64,000 nt of DNA from Dorea phocaeensis (GCF_900240315.1 NZ_OEPZ01000005.1:114358-178357), one strand, 5' to 3'; counted from the stretch's first letter, positions 7,613 to 17,303 are shown. Notes: generated by a model from the letters alone, not told the origin. Translations and numbers: made by a program.

Positions 7613-8356
7613 ATGGGAGTAGGTTCAAGAATCCAGGAACGCCGGCGGGAATTGGATATGTCTAGAAGCGAACTTGCAAATCAGGTTGGTATCACGCCCT
7701 CTGCGATTGCGAATTATGAAAACAGTGTTAGTTATCCCAAAAAAGAAATATTGATTGCGTTGATGGCGACATTACAGGTAGATGCCAATTATCTGTATCG
7801 AGACTATCTGTCGGATCAGATGGTTCGTACGCTGTGTGACGGGATGGTGCCAGAGAGAGAGCAGGAGTCGATCGACAAGTATCGAAAGCTGTCCGATGCG
7901 GGTAAAGAAGTTGTGAATATGGTTATTGATGAAGAGTATCAGAGATTGGAACGGCACGGATGGGATCATTATCCATGTTGGAAGCCAGGGGAGAGATTGA
8001 AGAATACCGGCTTTATATTACAGGAGCATCGACATGTGCTGTATGTTCCAGAGGGCAGTATCCCCAAAGAAGCCGATTTTTGTTTTCAGATTCAAATTGA
8101 TCGTTACGAACCGGTTTTTAAGAAATATGATATTGTTGCATTGGGGAGGCGGCCAACCGGCCATAATGAGATGGGCGTGTTCTACCTCAATGATGCGTGC
8201 TATATCAGGCGGCTCTATCATGTGGGTGGTGAGCGGATTTTGAAAGCTTTGAATGTGATGGATCCGGATGTAAGGGTAACAGAAGAAGATGATTTCAGGT
8301 GCTTCGGAACCATTCTTGGAAAGGTTCAGGGAGAGTATGAACTAAGGATGGAGTAA
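7613..8356 (+). CDS. XRE/S24-like repressor with degenerate protease site
   Basis: The 247-residue protein has an N-terminal helix-turn-helix (ELANQVGITPSAIANYEN, about residues 20-37) and a C-terminal domain with the fold pattern of LexA/C1 self-cleaving repressors (FCFQIQIDRYEPVFKKYDIV, then YIRRLY). In active members the first block carries a catalytic Ser (SMEP) and the second a catalytic Lys. Here these are RYEP and YIRRL, so both catalytic residues seem to be replaced. It probably binds DNA and dimerises without autocleavage (inference). The start is ATG 7613 after AGGAGG. The two CAAGAnTCTTG sites just upstream are its likely operators. Confidence 0.85.
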   Translation: MGVGSRIQERRRELDMSRSELANQVGITPSAIANYENSVSYPKKEILIALMATLQVDANYLYRDYLSDQMVRTLCDGMVPEREQESIDKYRKLSDAGKEVVNMVIDEEYQRLERHGWDHYPCWKPGERLKNTGFILQEHRHVLYVPEGSIPKEADFCFQIQIDRYEPVFKKYDIVALGRRPTGHNEMGVFYLNDACYIRRLYHVGGERILKALNVMDPDVRVTEEDDFRCFGTILGKVQGEYELRME

Positions 8357-8441
8357 AATAGAGAAGAAAAGGCCGAAGAAAACGAAGATAGAAAAGAAGA
8401 GATAGAAAGAAATAGAAAAAGATAGAATAGGAAGAGAGCAG

Positions 8442-9620
8442 ATGCTGTATATAGTTCCCGATTATTATGAAGAATTTGCCTGCATGGCGGATAGGTGTGA
8501 GGATACCTGCTGTGCCGGGTGGAAAATTATGATCGATCGAAGATCACTGATACGTTATGGAAAGGTCAAGGGACCTTTTCGGAAGCAGCTTCACAAGGCG
8601 ATTTGCTGGCTGGATGGAACCTTTCGGCAGTCAAAGGAGCGTAGATGCGCTTGCCTGGATGAACAGAATCTATGTGAAATTTATAAGAATCTAGGCGGCG
8701 AAAGCCTGTGCCGTACGTGCAGGCTCTATCCGCGGCATATCGAGGAATTTGAGGGAGTAAGAGAGATAACGCTGTCGGTATCCTGTCCGGAGGTGGCAAG
8801 GATTCTTTTAAATAAGAAAGAACCGGTGCGATTTCTGAATTGTGAGACGGACAAATCGGAGGAATACGAAGAGTTTGATCCGTTCCTATATTCCATGCTG
8901 GTGGATGCCAGAAGTACGATGATACAGATTTTGCAGAACCGTGAACTTTCAGTTGAAGTCAGAGCCGGACTGATACTGGGACTTGCCCATGATATTCAAA
9001 GCCGGGTTGACCGGGAGCGGATATTTGCGTGTGAAGAATTGTTTGAACGTTATCAGAGACCAGAGGCTTTCTTATATGTGGAGAAAGCGCTGCAGGAATA
9101 TCAAAATTGTCTGAAGCGGCGACATTATCTAGAATGGCAGATGTTGGAAGAGCTGCATTTTTTAGAGCTTTTAAGACCACAGTGGCAATCTCTTCTTCTA
9201 GAGTCTCAGGCGATTCTGTACGGACAGGGCAGCGAAGGTTTTCGCAGTATTTTTGAAGAATTCGATGAATGGATGGCGCATCATATGCCGGATTGGGAGA
9301 TAAAGTGCGAGCAGCTTTTGGTGTATTTTATCTTTACCTACTTTTGCGGAGCGGTCTATGACGGGCGGGTTTACAGCAAGGTGCAGATGGCGGTAAGCAG
9401 TGTTCGTTGTATCTATCAGCTGATGGCCGCAAGATGGAAGAAGAATGAGAAGGAACTTCAAGTGGAAGATATTGTAGAGCTTGTGTATCGGTATTCCAGA
9501 GAAGTCGAGCATTCGGATCAGAATCTGGAGCAGATGGAACGGATGATGGAGGAACATAACTGGCTGGCAAAAGCCTGTGAAAAGAAACGGTTGAAGAAAG
9601 GAGAAGGGAAAGATGATTGA
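8442..9620 (+). CDS. FliB-like flagellin lysine-N-methylase family protein
   Basis: The 392-residue product carries the FliB Cys pattern: DRCEDTCCAGW near residue 18, then ERRCACLDEQNLCEIYKNLG and CRTCRLYPR, and SVSCPEVAR. FliB of Salmonella methylates lysines of flagellin, and homologues are widespread in Clostridia, where their targets are often unproven. No flagellar gene is in this window, so the substrate is open. The gene overlaps the next one by eight bases, suggesting co-expression with an iron-sulfur nitroreductase. Confidence 0.8.
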   Translation: MLYIVPDYYEEFACMADRCEDTCCAGWKIMIDRRSLIRYGKVKGPFRKQLHKAICWLDGTFRQSKERRCACLDEQNLCEIYKNLGGESLCRTCRLYPRHIEEFEGVREITLSVSCPEVARILLNKKEPVRFLNCETDKSEEYEEFDPFLYSMLVDARSTMIQILQNRELSVEVRAGLILGLAHDIQSRVDRERIFACEELFERYQRPEAFLYVEKALQEYQNCLKRRHYLEWQMLEELHFLELLRPQWQSLLLESQAILYGQGSEGFRSIFEEFDEWMAHHMPDWEIKCEQLLVYFIFTYFCGAVYDGRVYSKVQMAVSSVRCIYQLMAARWKKNEKELQVEDIVELVYRYSREVEHSDQNLEQMERMMEEHNWLAKACEKKRLKKGEGKDD

Positions 9621-10404
9621 GATTTTAACAGAACGATGTACCGGATGTGGCGCTTGTGTGGCGGATTGTCCGGGAAGGGCGCTTAAGCTGGTAGAAGGAA
9701 AGGCGGAATATGTCAGAGACTGTATTCACTGCGGACACTGCGTGGCGATCTGTCCGGTGAGGGCGGTATCTATTCCGGAATATGATATGGACGATGTGGA
9801 AGAATACAGGGAAGAAGACTTTACAGTGGCGCCGGAAAATTTCCTGCGTGCTGTAAAATTCAGGAGAAGTATTCGGCGGTTTAAAGAGGAACCAATTGAA
9901 GAAGAAAAGCTTTCAAGGATTCTGGATGCGGGACGCTATACAGCAACAGCGAAGAATCGGCAGGCCTGTCGCTTTATTTTGATTCAGGATCGGCTTGAGG
10001 AATTCAAAGATCTGGTGTGGCAGGAGATGCCAAATGTAGTGGAACGGTTAAGAGAGACGGCGCCTGACTATGCAAGAGCATTTGAACTTTTCTATCTGCG
10101 CCATCAGAAGGATCCGGCGAATGATACCTTCTTTTTTAATACCACATCCTTTTTAGTGATTGCCTCCCGGAACTTATTAGACGGAGGGCTGGCGGCTGCC
10201 AATATTGAAAATATGGCAGTGGCAGAAGGAGCGGGGGCTCTGTACAGTGGATATATGATGCGTGTGATTGAGAACAGTCCGGTTTTGAAAAAATGGCTGG
10301 ATATTGAAGGGATCCCAGTATCCTGCTGTATGCTGCTTGGGTATCCTGCGGTTCATTACCAGAGGACAGCGCCCAGAAAAACAGGAAATATCGTATGGTG
10401 GTAG
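9613..10404 (+). CDS. 4Fe-4S ferredoxin-nitroreductase fusion protein
   Basis: Residues 1-60 contain two CxxCxxCxxxCP clusters (CTGCGACVADCP and CIHCGHCVAICP), a bacterial ferredoxin domain. Residues about 75-263 form an FMN-dependent nitroreductase-fold domain with the typical entry FRRSIRRFKEEPI and the tail LLGYPAVHYQRTAPRK. Such fusions are common in anaerobes; the physiological electron acceptor is unknown. The start codon lies inside the end of the FliB-like gene. Confidence 0.9.
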   Translation: MIEILTERCTGCGACVADCPGRALKLVEGKAEYVRDCIHCGHCVAICPVRAVSIPEYDMDDVEEYREEDFTVAPENFLRAVKFRRSIRRFKEEPIEEEKLSRILDAGRYTATAKNRQACRFILIQDRLEEFKDLVWQEMPNVVERLRETAPDYARAFELFYLRHQKDPANDTFFFNTTSFLVIASRNLLDGGLAAANIENMAVAEGAGALYSGYMMRVIENSPVLKKWLDIEGIPVSCCMLLGYPAVHYQRTAPRKTGNIVWW

Positions 10405-10431
10405 ACTTCAGATAAATGAATACTGCATAAG

Positions 10432-10478
10432 TTGCTGCAAAGCCTAGAGGATAGAAAGGCTTTGCGGCAATTTTTTTG
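10432..10478 (+). terminator. Terminator after the nitroreductase gene
   Basis: The arms TTGCTGCAAAGCCT and AGGCTTTGCGGCAA pair with one mismatch and are followed by seven T. Confidence 0.9.
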
Positions 10479-10488
10479 CGCACATCCA

Positions 10489-10516
10489 TTGCATTTTCTA
10501 CTGGAATATGTATAAT
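10489..10516 (+). promoter_or_regulatory. Promoter of the cupin regulator/polyamine transport operon
   Basis: TTGCAT (10489-10494), 16 bases, TATAAT (10511-10516). The start codon of the regulator follows about 60 bases later. Confidence 0.65.
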
Positions 10517-10574
10517 AAAAGCGTTCGATATTTTTTAACAGAAAGTATAGTATTAGAAAACTAGAGGTGATTTG

Positions 10575-11108
10575 GTGGACATTGGAAAGAAATTAAAAGA
10601 GCTGCGTCTGCAGAATGATCTGACCCTTGGAGATCTGGCCTCAAGAAGCGAGCTTACCAAAGGGTTCCTCTCCCAGGTTGAGCGGAATCTGACAACGCCA
10701 AGTATTGCGACGCTGGCGGATATTGTGGAGGCGTTAGGAAGCAATCTGTCCGAGTTTTTCCATGAGGAAGAGGAGAGGCAGATCGTATTTTCCAGTCAGG
10801 ATTTCTTTGTGGATGAGCAGGATGAGTATCAGATCGAATGGGTGATTCCCAATGCACAGAAAAATCAGATGGAGCCTATTTTGCTGACGCTTCAGCCTCA
10901 CGGAAGGAGTCAGGAGATGCTGTCCTATCAAGGAGAAGAGTTTGGCTATGTGTTAAAGGGCTGCATTACCATTGTGCAGGGAAGCAAAAAGTATAAGGTG
11001 AAGGCGAAGGAGACGTTTTATATGAACGGGGATAAGAGTCATTACCTGTATAATCATGGAAACGCTGAGGCGAAAGTGTTGTGGATTACAACGCCGCCCA
11101 TGTTTTAA
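10575..11108 (+). CDS. XRE-cupin transcriptional regulator, probably of the polyamine transporter
   Basis: The 177-residue protein has a helix-turn-helix (TLGDLASRSELTKGFLSQVE) and a C-terminal cupin_2 barrel (GEEFGYVLKGCITIVQGS). This PuuR-like architecture senses small molecules, and the family often controls polyamine metabolism. It directly precedes potA with only a short gap, which supports that role. I prefer GTG 10575, seven bases after the AGAGGTGA ribosome site; TTG at 10572 is in frame but too close to it. Confidence 0.85.
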   Translation: MDIGKKLKELRLQNDLTLGDLASRSELTKGFLSQVERNLTTPSIATLADIVEALGSNLSEFFHEEEERQIVFSSQDFFVDEQDEYQIEWVIPNAQKNQMEPILLTLQPHGRSQEMLSYQGEEFGYVLKGCITIVQGSKKYKVKAKETFYMNGDKSHYLYNHGNAEAKVLWITTPPMF

Positions 11109-11174
11109 ATACAAAAGATGTGCAAAGAAGGCTGGGGAAGAACTGAGATTTCGGCACAGGGAAGGAGATGCGAG

Positions 11175-12752
11175 ATGGAGGAAAACAAGATTATTGAGTT
11201 TCGCGGAATCGTGAAACAATTTGATAACCAGATTGTATTGAAGGGGATTAATCTGGACATTTATGAAAATGAATTTGTAACCCTTCTAGGACCAAGTGGA
11301 TGTGGAAAGACGACACTGCTTCGGATTCTGGGCGGCTTTTTAGATGCAGACGAAGGAAAGGTGATTTTTGCGGGAGGAGAAATCAGTAAGAAACCGCCCT
11401 ATGAGCGGGAACTGAATACGGTATTTCAGAAATATGCACTGTTCCCGCATTTGAGTGTATACGAAAATATTGCCTTTGGCTTGAAAATCAAAAAAGTAAG
11501 TAAGGACGTGATTGATCAGAAGGTGATGAAAATGCTTCGTCTGATCGGTCTGGAAGGGTATGAAGATAAGAATACTACCTTATTGTCAGGAGGACAGCAG
11601 CAGAGAGTGGCGATTGCAAGAGCTTTGGTTAACGAGCCGAAAGTGCTGCTTCTGGATGAGCCGCTGGCGGCTTTGGACTTAAAGCTTCGGAAAGAAATGC
11701 AGTACGAGTTGAAGCGGATCCAGCAGGAGGTTGGAATTACCTTTATCTTTGTTACCCATGATCAGGAAGAGGCGCTTACTATGTCAGATAAGATCGTGGT
11801 TATGAAAAACGGTGAGATTCAGCAGGTAGGGTCTCCGCAGGATATTTACAATGAGCCGGCCAATCGGTTTGTGGCAAACTTTATCGGAGAGAGCAATATC
11901 TTGTCGGGAACGATGCTGGAGGATTATAAGGTACAGTTTGACGATATCGTATTTGATTGCGTGGATTTTGGATTCCGTGAAAATGAAAAAGTGGATGTGG
12001 TGATTCGTCCGGAGGACATTGATATTGTGGATGTGAAGGACGGAAAGATGACGGGTGAGGTGCTTAGTGTTCTCTTTAAAGGAGTGCATTATGAGATCAT
12101 GGTCGAGACCGTTCCGGGTACCCGTGTGACGGTAAATATGCGGGTGATCCGCAACCACGACGTAACCAGTGAAGATGGAAGCGAGAAGATCAGCGCCAAT
12201 AATTTCTACATTGATATTGATGATGTGGCGCAGATGGATGACAAAGAGATTATTGCCCTTGCCAATGCTCAGGCGTGGGATGTAGAAAGTGATGAGTATA
12301 TATCTATCGCCAGTGTGGAATATGAACTGGAAGAGGAAGAAGGACAGTATCCGGTTGCCTTTACGACTTCCAATGGAACGAGTATTGAGTGTACGATTTT
12401 TGTGGTGGATCAGCCGTTCGTAAAGAACGAGAAAGCAAACGAGGCGGTAATGGCGTTTAACTTCATTAAGACGGTAGATGAAATCAGAGAGTCGCAGGCG
12501 CTTGACACGGATCTGAAGACCTGGGCAAATGCGCAGGGATGGAAGCTCAGTGATGAAGAGCAGAGCGTGGATATCAGTGTGGACTATGATTTTGATGCGG
12601 ACGAGGTAATAGAAGGTGTCTATCCGATTACCTTCTCGACTCCCGGACGGGAATTTAAGATTCATACGACGGACTATACGGAAGAAGGTCAAGAGGTCGG
12701 CCTGACATTCTTCCCGGAAGACATCCATGTGATGTCTAAGGTGACATACTAA
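11175..12752 (+). CDS. potA: Spermidine/putrescine ABC transporter ATPase PotA with inserted repeat domains
   Basis: The ATPase has Walker A (GPSGCGKTT, about residue 39), signature ([15 protein letters not shown], about 138), Walker B ([11 protein letters not shown]) and the H-loop. The TOBE region starts normally near residue 275 ([11 protein letters not shown]) and ends normally at the C-terminus (FFPEDIHVM). Between them lie about 160 extra residues (roughly 339-500). These look like two degenerate copies of one module, each with an 'ANAQ(A/G)W' block and a 'G.YP(V/I).F.T' strand, resembling Ig-like repeats of surface proteins. The usual PotA is about 350-370 residues; this is 525. ATG 11175 follows AAGGAG by seven bases; a start at 11118 lacks a site. 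It overlaps potB by one base (TAATGA). Confidence 0.92.
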   Translation: MEENKIIEFRGIVKQFDNQIVLKGINLDIYENEFVTLLGPSGCGKTTLLRILGGFLDADEGKVIFAGGEISKKPPYERELNTVFQKYALFPHLSVYENIAFGLKIKKVSKDVIDQKVMKMLRLIGLEGYEDKNTTLLSGGQQQRVAIARALVNEPKVLLLDEPLAALDLKLRKEMQYELKRIQQEVGITFIFVTHDQEEALTMSDKIVVMKNGEIQQVGSPQDIYNEPANRFVANFIGESNILSGTMLEDYKVQFDDIVFDCVDFGFRENEKVDVVIRPEDIDIVDVKDGKMTGEVLSVLFKGVHYEIMVETVPGTRVTVNMRVIRNHDVTSEDGSEKISANNFYIDIDDVAQMDDKEIIALANAQAWDVESDEYISIASVEYELEEEEGQYPVAFTTSNGTSIECTIFVVDQPFVKNEKANEAVMAFNFIKTVDEIRESQALDTDLKTWANAQGWKLSDEEQSVDISVDYDFDADEVIEGVYPITFSTPGREFKIHTTDYTEEGQEVGLTFFPEDIHVMSKVTY

Positions 12753-13588
12753 TGAAGAAATTCTCGCAGCTGGCGCTGCCATATATTATTTGGGCGGTAT
12801 TCATGCTGGTGCTTCCGATGGGGCTGATTGGGCTCTATTCTGTGATGGAACACGGCAACAGTATTATATCGTTCTCCTTTACGCTGGAGCATTATGTGAA
12901 GTTCTTTACCGACCCGGACTTCCTGCTGATACTTTGGCGTTCCCTTCTGATTGCGGTGAAGACAACTCTCATCTGTCTGCTTCTGGGTTACCCGGTGGCA
13001 TATTTCATTGCAAAAAGTAAGGAAAAGGTACAGAATGCACTGATCTTGTGTATCACGCTTCCGATGTGGATTAATATGCTGGTGCGTACCTATGCGTGGA
13101 TCGGAATGCTCAGTGAGGGGGGGCTGATTCAGAAGGTACTGCAGATTTTCGGACTGGGAAATACGGATCTTCTATACACGGAAGGAGCTGTTCTTCTTGG
13201 AATGGTGTACAACTTCCTTCCCTTTATGATTTTGCAGATTCAGACGTCGCTGTCAAAGATGGACAATTCTCTTCTGGAGGCTAGTGCAGATTTAGGAGCC
13301 AGTCCGATTCAGACCTTCCGGCGCATTACGCTTCCATTGTCTCTTCCGGGAGTGATCAATGGAATTACACTGGTATTCCTTCCGGCGGTAAGTTCCTTCT
13401 TCATCCCGAAGCTTTTGGGCGGAGGACGGTATTTCCTTATCGGAAATATGATTGAAAACCAGTTTATTACCGTAGGTGAATGGAACTTTGGAAGCGCGAT
13501 TTCTATGATTATGGCAGTGATTATGATGCTGCTTATGATGGTAGTGCGCAAAGTTGAGATTCGTAATCAGGGTGGAAAGGAGGAGTAA
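12752..13588 (+). CDS. potB: Spermidine/putrescine ABC transporter permease PotB
   Basis: The 278-residue protein has six predicted membrane helices and the EAA-type loop (LLEASADLGASPIQTFRRI) that docks on the ATPase. It starts at ATG 12752, overlapping the potA stop codon, and is followed two bases later by the potC-potD fusion. It forms half of the inner channel with PotC. Confidence 0.93.
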   Translation: MKKFSQLALPYIIWAVFMLVLPMGLIGLYSVMEHGNSIISFSFTLEHYVKFFTDPDFLLILWRSLLIAVKTTLICLLLGYPVAYFIAKSKEKVQNALILCITLPMWINMLVRTYAWIGMLSEGGLIQKVLQIFGLGNTDLLYTEGAVLLGMVYNFLPFMILQIQTSLSKMDNSLLEASADLGASPIQTFRRITLPLSLPGVINGITLVFLPAVSSFFIPKLLGGGRYFLIGNMIENQFITVGEWNFGSAISMIMAVIMMLLMMVVRKVEIRNQGGKEE

Positions 13589-13590
13589 TC

Positions 13591-15483
13591 ATGCAGAACA
13601 AAGGAAAACGGCCATTTGGAAAAGTGTTGATGGTTCTGATGATCATCTTCTTCTATCTTCCGATTGCGTATATGATTATTTTTTCCTTTAATGATGGAAA
13701 ATCACTGACCAGTTTTACCGGATTTTCTCTTCGATGGTATCAGCATATGCTGGAATCGCAGGATATGAAGGAGGCGCTTTACACGACATTCAGTGTGGCC
13801 ATTCTTGCTACAGTGATTTCTACGATCGCGGGAACGATCGCGGCAATTGGGCTTAGTAAATCGAAGAAGGTGATCCGGAATCTGATGGATCAGGTCAATA
13901 ATCTTCCGATGATGAATCCGGAGATTGTCACGGCAATCGGTTTTATGCTGTTGTTTATTACGTTTAAAGTGGAAAAGGGATATATGACCATGCTGCTTGC
14001 GCATGTTGCGTTTTGTATTCCTTATGTTATGCTTTCGGTGATGCCAAAGATCAAACAGCTGGATCCCAACCTTGCGGATGCGGCAATGGATCTGGGGGCT
14101 ACACCGTGGCAGGCGCTTCGCAAGGTTATTGTGCCTCAGATTATGCCGGGAATTATCTCCGGTGGACTGATTGCATTTACCATGTCCATTGATGATTTTA
14201 TTATCTCTTATTTTGTAACGGGCGGCGGTGTAAAGAACCTAAGTATCATTGTGTATACCATGAGCAAACGAGTCAATCCAAGTATCAATGCGATTTCGAC
14301 TTGTATGGTACTGATTATTACATTCATGCTTCTGGTTATTAATCTGGCGCCGGTTCTGTCTGCAAAGAGGCGGAAGAAAGAAGAGATTAAAAAACGCAGA
14401 ATTCTGCCGGGAATCCTGGTGACAGCAGCGGCGGTATTGTTGGTTGTATTTGTGAAATTTGGCGGAAGCAAAGAAGAAAGACCATTTGAAGGGCAGACGC
14501 TTCATATTTACAATTGGGGAGAATATACCGGAGAAAATATTATCGCAGACTTTGAAAAAGAAACCGGGGCGACGGTGATACAGGAGAACTTTGATTCCAA
14601 TGAACAGATGTACATCAAAGTGGCGAATAAAGAGCCTTATGATCTTCTGGTGCCGAGTGATTATATGATTGAGCGTCTGATTCAGGAAGATCTTCTGCAG
14701 AAGCTTGATCACTCCAAGCTGACTTGTATGGACAAGCTGGCAGATGCGGTGAAAGGTCTGCCGTACGATCCCGATAATGAGTATTCGGTGCCATATTTCT
14801 GGGGAACCGTTGGTATTGTATATGACAAGACGAAAGTTGATATCAAGGATCTGGAAGAAGAGGGATTCGGTATCTTCTTGGATGAAAAATACAAAGGAGA
14901 CGTCTACCTCTATGACTCCGAACGTGACTCCTTTATGATGGCGTTAAAGGCTTTGGGATATTCCATGAACACTACCGATGAGCAGGAGATTCAGGAGGCT
15001 TATGAGTGGCTGGTTCAGTGTGTAGAAACCATGGATACGGAGATTGTAACAGACGAGATCATTGACAACATGGCACAAGGCCGGAAGGCTTTGGGATTGA
15101 TTTATTCCGGGGATGCAACCTATGTTATGGATGAAAATGAGAACATGCGATATTACATGCCGAAGACTGGAACGAATCTTTGGTCTGATGCGATGGTCAT
15201 TCCGAAGAATGCGAAGAATCCAGAGCTCGCGCATGCATTTATCAATTACGCCAGCGATTATGCCGGAGCATATGATAATTCCAGCTACGTCGGTTATACT
15301 TCTGCAAACAAGGAGGTTATGGATGATATTTACGGCGAGGGCGGCGATTACGAAGGAATCGATGCCTATATTCCGCGAATAGACAATCCGAAGGATGAAG
15401 TATTTGTCTACAATGAAGATATGAAGAAAATCATGGGAGATCTGTGGAGCCGGGTGAAGATTGCGGCAAGTAACGCAGATTAA
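13591..15483 (+). CDS. potCD: PotC-PotD fusion: permease joined to polyamine-binding protein
   Basis: Residues 1-265 are a PotC-type permease with its own EAA loop (LADAAMDLGATPWQALRKV). A transmembrane helix at about 270-290 (GILVTAAAVLLVVFVKF) is followed by a PotD-type extracellular binding domain from about residue 298 (TLHIYNWGEYTGENIIADF) to the end at 630. Fusion tethers the binding protein to the channel, replacing the usual lipoprotein anchor. Such fusions are known in Clostridia. The binding pocket residues typical of spermidine/putrescine binders (WGEY, and the later W-S-D-A-M-V-I-P block) are visible. A terminator closes the operon. Confidence 0.92.
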   Translation: MQNKGKRPFGKVLMVLMIIFFYLPIAYMIIFSFNDGKSLTSFTGFSLRWYQHMLESQDMKEALYTTFSVAILATVISTIAGTIAAIGLSKSKKVIRNLMDQVNNLPMMNPEIVTAIGFMLLFITFKVEKGYMTMLLAHVAFCIPYVMLSVMPKIKQLDPNLADAAMDLGATPWQALRKVIVPQIMPGIISGGLIAFTMSIDDFIISYFVTGGGVKNLSIIVYTMSKRVNPSINAISTCMVLIITFMLLVINLAPVLSAKRRKKEEIKKRRILPGILVTAAAVLLVVFVKFGGSKEERPFEGQTLHIYNWGEYTGENIIADFEKETGATVIQENFDSNEQMYIKVANKEPYDLLVPSDYMIERLIQEDLLQKLDHSKLTCMDKLADAVKGLPYDPDNEYSVPYFWGTVGIVYDKTKVDIKDLEEEGFGIFLDEKYKGDVYLYDSERDSFMMALKALGYSMNTTDEQEIQEAYEWLVQCVETMDTEIVTDEIIDNMAQGRKALGLIYSGDATYVMDENENMRYYMPKTGTNLWSDAMVIPKNAKNPELAHAFINYASDYAGAYDNSSYVGYTSANKEVMDDIYGEGGDYEGIDAYIPRIDNPKDEVFVYNEDMKKIMGDLWSRVKIAASNAD

Positions 15484-15520
15484 GGCGTGGAAAGAGAAGA
15501 ATAGAGAAGGTTGATTTAGC

Positions 15521-15561
15521 AAAAAGGCAATTGGTTTTGGCGAAGACCGATTGCCTTTTTT
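15521..15561. terminator. Terminator of the pot operon
   Basis: The arms AAAAAGGCAATTGGT and ACCGATTGCCTTTTT pair with one G-T, followed by further T. A second hairpin lies just to the right. Confidence 0.9.
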
Positions 15562-15572
15562 ATCGAAACAGA

Positions 15573-15606
15573 AAGACCTCTCGGTTTTTGCCAAGAGGTC
15601 TTCTAT
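15573..15606. terminator. Second terminator hairpin between pot operon and fic gene
   Basis: The arms AAGACCTCT and AGAGGTCTT (15573-15581, 15594-15602) form a perfect stem. On the minus strand it sits downstream of the fic gene, which it may terminate. Confidence 0.55.
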
Positions 15607-15693
15607 AAAAAAGAAAAATTAACGGTCTAGCTTTTTATCTAATTTTCGTTCCGGCATACATGTAGCGGTACGTTCCATACATTGTTTCATAGA

Positions 15694-16509
15694 TTACTCT
15701 TCTATTAATTTCGGTTCTTCTACATAGCTATTACACTTAATAATTTCATTCGTATCTCGGCACAAAAATTTTTCATACACATTTTCCAATCTATGATATG
15801 TTTCCAAAATTCCTTCTGCAATCACATACTCCATCAAAGATGTTTCCCCGTTTTTGTCATATCTTCTAAATGCCTGTCTATATTTTGACTGATCCTTGAT
15901 GATTGCCGGAAGTATTCCTTGATTTAATAACTGTTGATGCATAATGACTCTTCCGGTTCTTCCATTTCCATCCTTAAATGGGTGAATACGTTCAAATTCA
16001 ATATGCTTTCTGGCCACATGTGCGATCACATCTTTCGCCTGTATTGTTTCTGGTATTGGGAGATCTTCTGTATACCTTTTCATCAATTCAGGAACCTTTT
16101 GATATTTTGGAGGGTAATACACGACTTCCACTGGTGTCCCTATATACACATCCTCTTTTCGAAATTCACCATCCTTTTGCATAATCAGATAGTTTGTATC
16201 TTTTATCCATTGCAAGTCAATCTTTGTATTCCCTTTAAATGTCATTTTTTGAGAAAGTGCTGCATACATAGTTTTTGCTTCTTGATATTCTGTAAAAGTA
16301 TGACCAGATCGCACTTCATCATATTCAATAACTTGAATGGTTTCTTCCAAAGATAGGGTATTCCCTTCCAATGAATTAGAGTTCCAGCTTAATCGAAAAA
16401 GGAGATCCTTATGAAAAGGATTCCAAACCAAATGATTCTTCTTCCATTCTTCGCATTTTTCCTTGTATCGTTCGATTTCACTTAATTTATTTGAAATGTC
16501 TATTTTCAT
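15694..16509 (-). CDS. Fic family protein (class II, with N-terminal inhibitory motif)
   Basis: The 271-residue protein has the complete Fic motif HPFKDGNGRTGR (about residue 178), expected to transfer AMP or a related group from a nucleotide to a target protein. An N-terminal inhibitory helix motif SNSLEGN (S/TxxxEG/N, about residue 44) is present, which places it in the self-inhibited class II. The segment GTPVEVVYYPPKYQKVP is the target-docking flap. No antitoxin gene adjoins it. The target protein is unknown. Confidence 0.9.
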   Translation of the reverse strand: MKIDISNKLSEIERYKEKCEEWKKNHLVWNPFHKDLLFRLSWNSNSLEGNTLSLEETIQVIEYDEVRSGHTFTEYQEAKTMYAALSQKMTFKGNTKIDLQWIKDTNYLIMQKDGEFRKEDVYIGTPVEVVYYPPKYQKVPELMKRYTEDLPIPETIQAKDVIAHVARKHIEFERIHPFKDGNGRTGRVIMHQQLLNQGILPAIIKDQSKYRQAFRRYDKNGETSLMEYVIAEGILETYHRLENVYEKFLCRDTNEIIKCNSYVEEPKLIEE

Positions 16510-16796
16510 ATCCGTATCACCAATCTTTATTTTATACCCATAGTATACACTACATTTATATATTACATCAACTGAAATCAGGAGTGTTAGTGCAGCGTGG
16601 TCTTGATGGAGGGCGACAGTATATTTTTCTTTTTATTGAATCTCTTTGCCTAGTTAATAAAGGCAATCCTTAGCCGCCTATTCGATAGGAAAGAATCAAC
16701 TTTTGCGAGAGAGATTTTATATAAAATAATACAGTCGGCTAGTATTTATTATATATGGTATAACAAATACTAATTTAAAAGAAATGGTGATGATGA

Positions 16797-17198
16797 ATGA
16801 AGCAATGCCCAAGATGTAAAAAGGTGTTTTATGGTGATGTTACGTTTTGTCCAGTATGTGGATTTGCTGATAACAATCCAAAAAGTGAAGAACCTTCTTT
16901 TAAAATATGTCCCAAATGCAACAAAGAATACTTAGGTGTAATAGATCATTGTATTGAATGTGGTTATTCGACGGACTCTTATAAAAAGAAAATGAAACGC
17001 TTAAGTATGGAATTAACTGATCCAGTTGACTATATCCCTCCCATCATTCTTAAATGCCCGATATGTAGATCGGCGAATATCAAGGAGATTTCTGCAACGA
17101 GTAAAACACTAGGAGCAGTTGGTTTTGGGATATTTAGTAAAACTGCCAGAAGTCAATTTAAATGTAAGAGTTGTGGATATAAGTGGTGGTATAAATAG
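16797..17198 (+). CDS. Small zinc-ribbon protein with three CxxC pairs
   Basis: The 133-residue product has repeated CxxC pairs: CPRCKKVF...CPVCGF, CPKCNKEY...CIECGY, and CPICRSANI...CKSCGYKWWYK. It resembles short zinc-ribbon proteins of unknown role. There are no membrane helices. The 287-base upstream gap (from the fic start) is AT-rich without a clear gene. Base composition is lower in GC than the neighbours, so recent acquisition is possible. Confidence 0.65.
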   Translation: MKQCPRCKKVFYGDVTFCPVCGFADNNPKSEEPSFKICPKCNKEYLGVIDHCIECGYSTDSYKKKMKRLSMELTDPVDYIPPIILKCPICRSANIKEISATSKTLGAVGFGIFSKTARSQFKCKSCGYKWWYK

Positions 17199-17250
17199 AT
17201 AAAATATAATTATTTTCATAGCAGCTTAATATTACCGCTTAATGTAAATA

Positions 17251-17290
17251 AAAAAATAAGAGGAATCCTTGTGTTTTCAAGGAATCCTCC
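17251..17290 (-). terminator. Terminator of the tRNA-Leu gene
   Basis: Read on the minus strand, GAGGATTCCTTG pairs with CAAGGATTCCTC around a six-base loop, followed by TTATTTTTTT. One central mismatch is present. Confidence 0.75.
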
Positions 17291-17303
17291 ATCTTAATCA
17301 AGA

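Noticed and set aside
16560..16680. Possible small RNA or element remnant between fic and the zinc-ribbon gene
   Set aside because: Only a weak stem is visible and there is no promoter or terminator in register.
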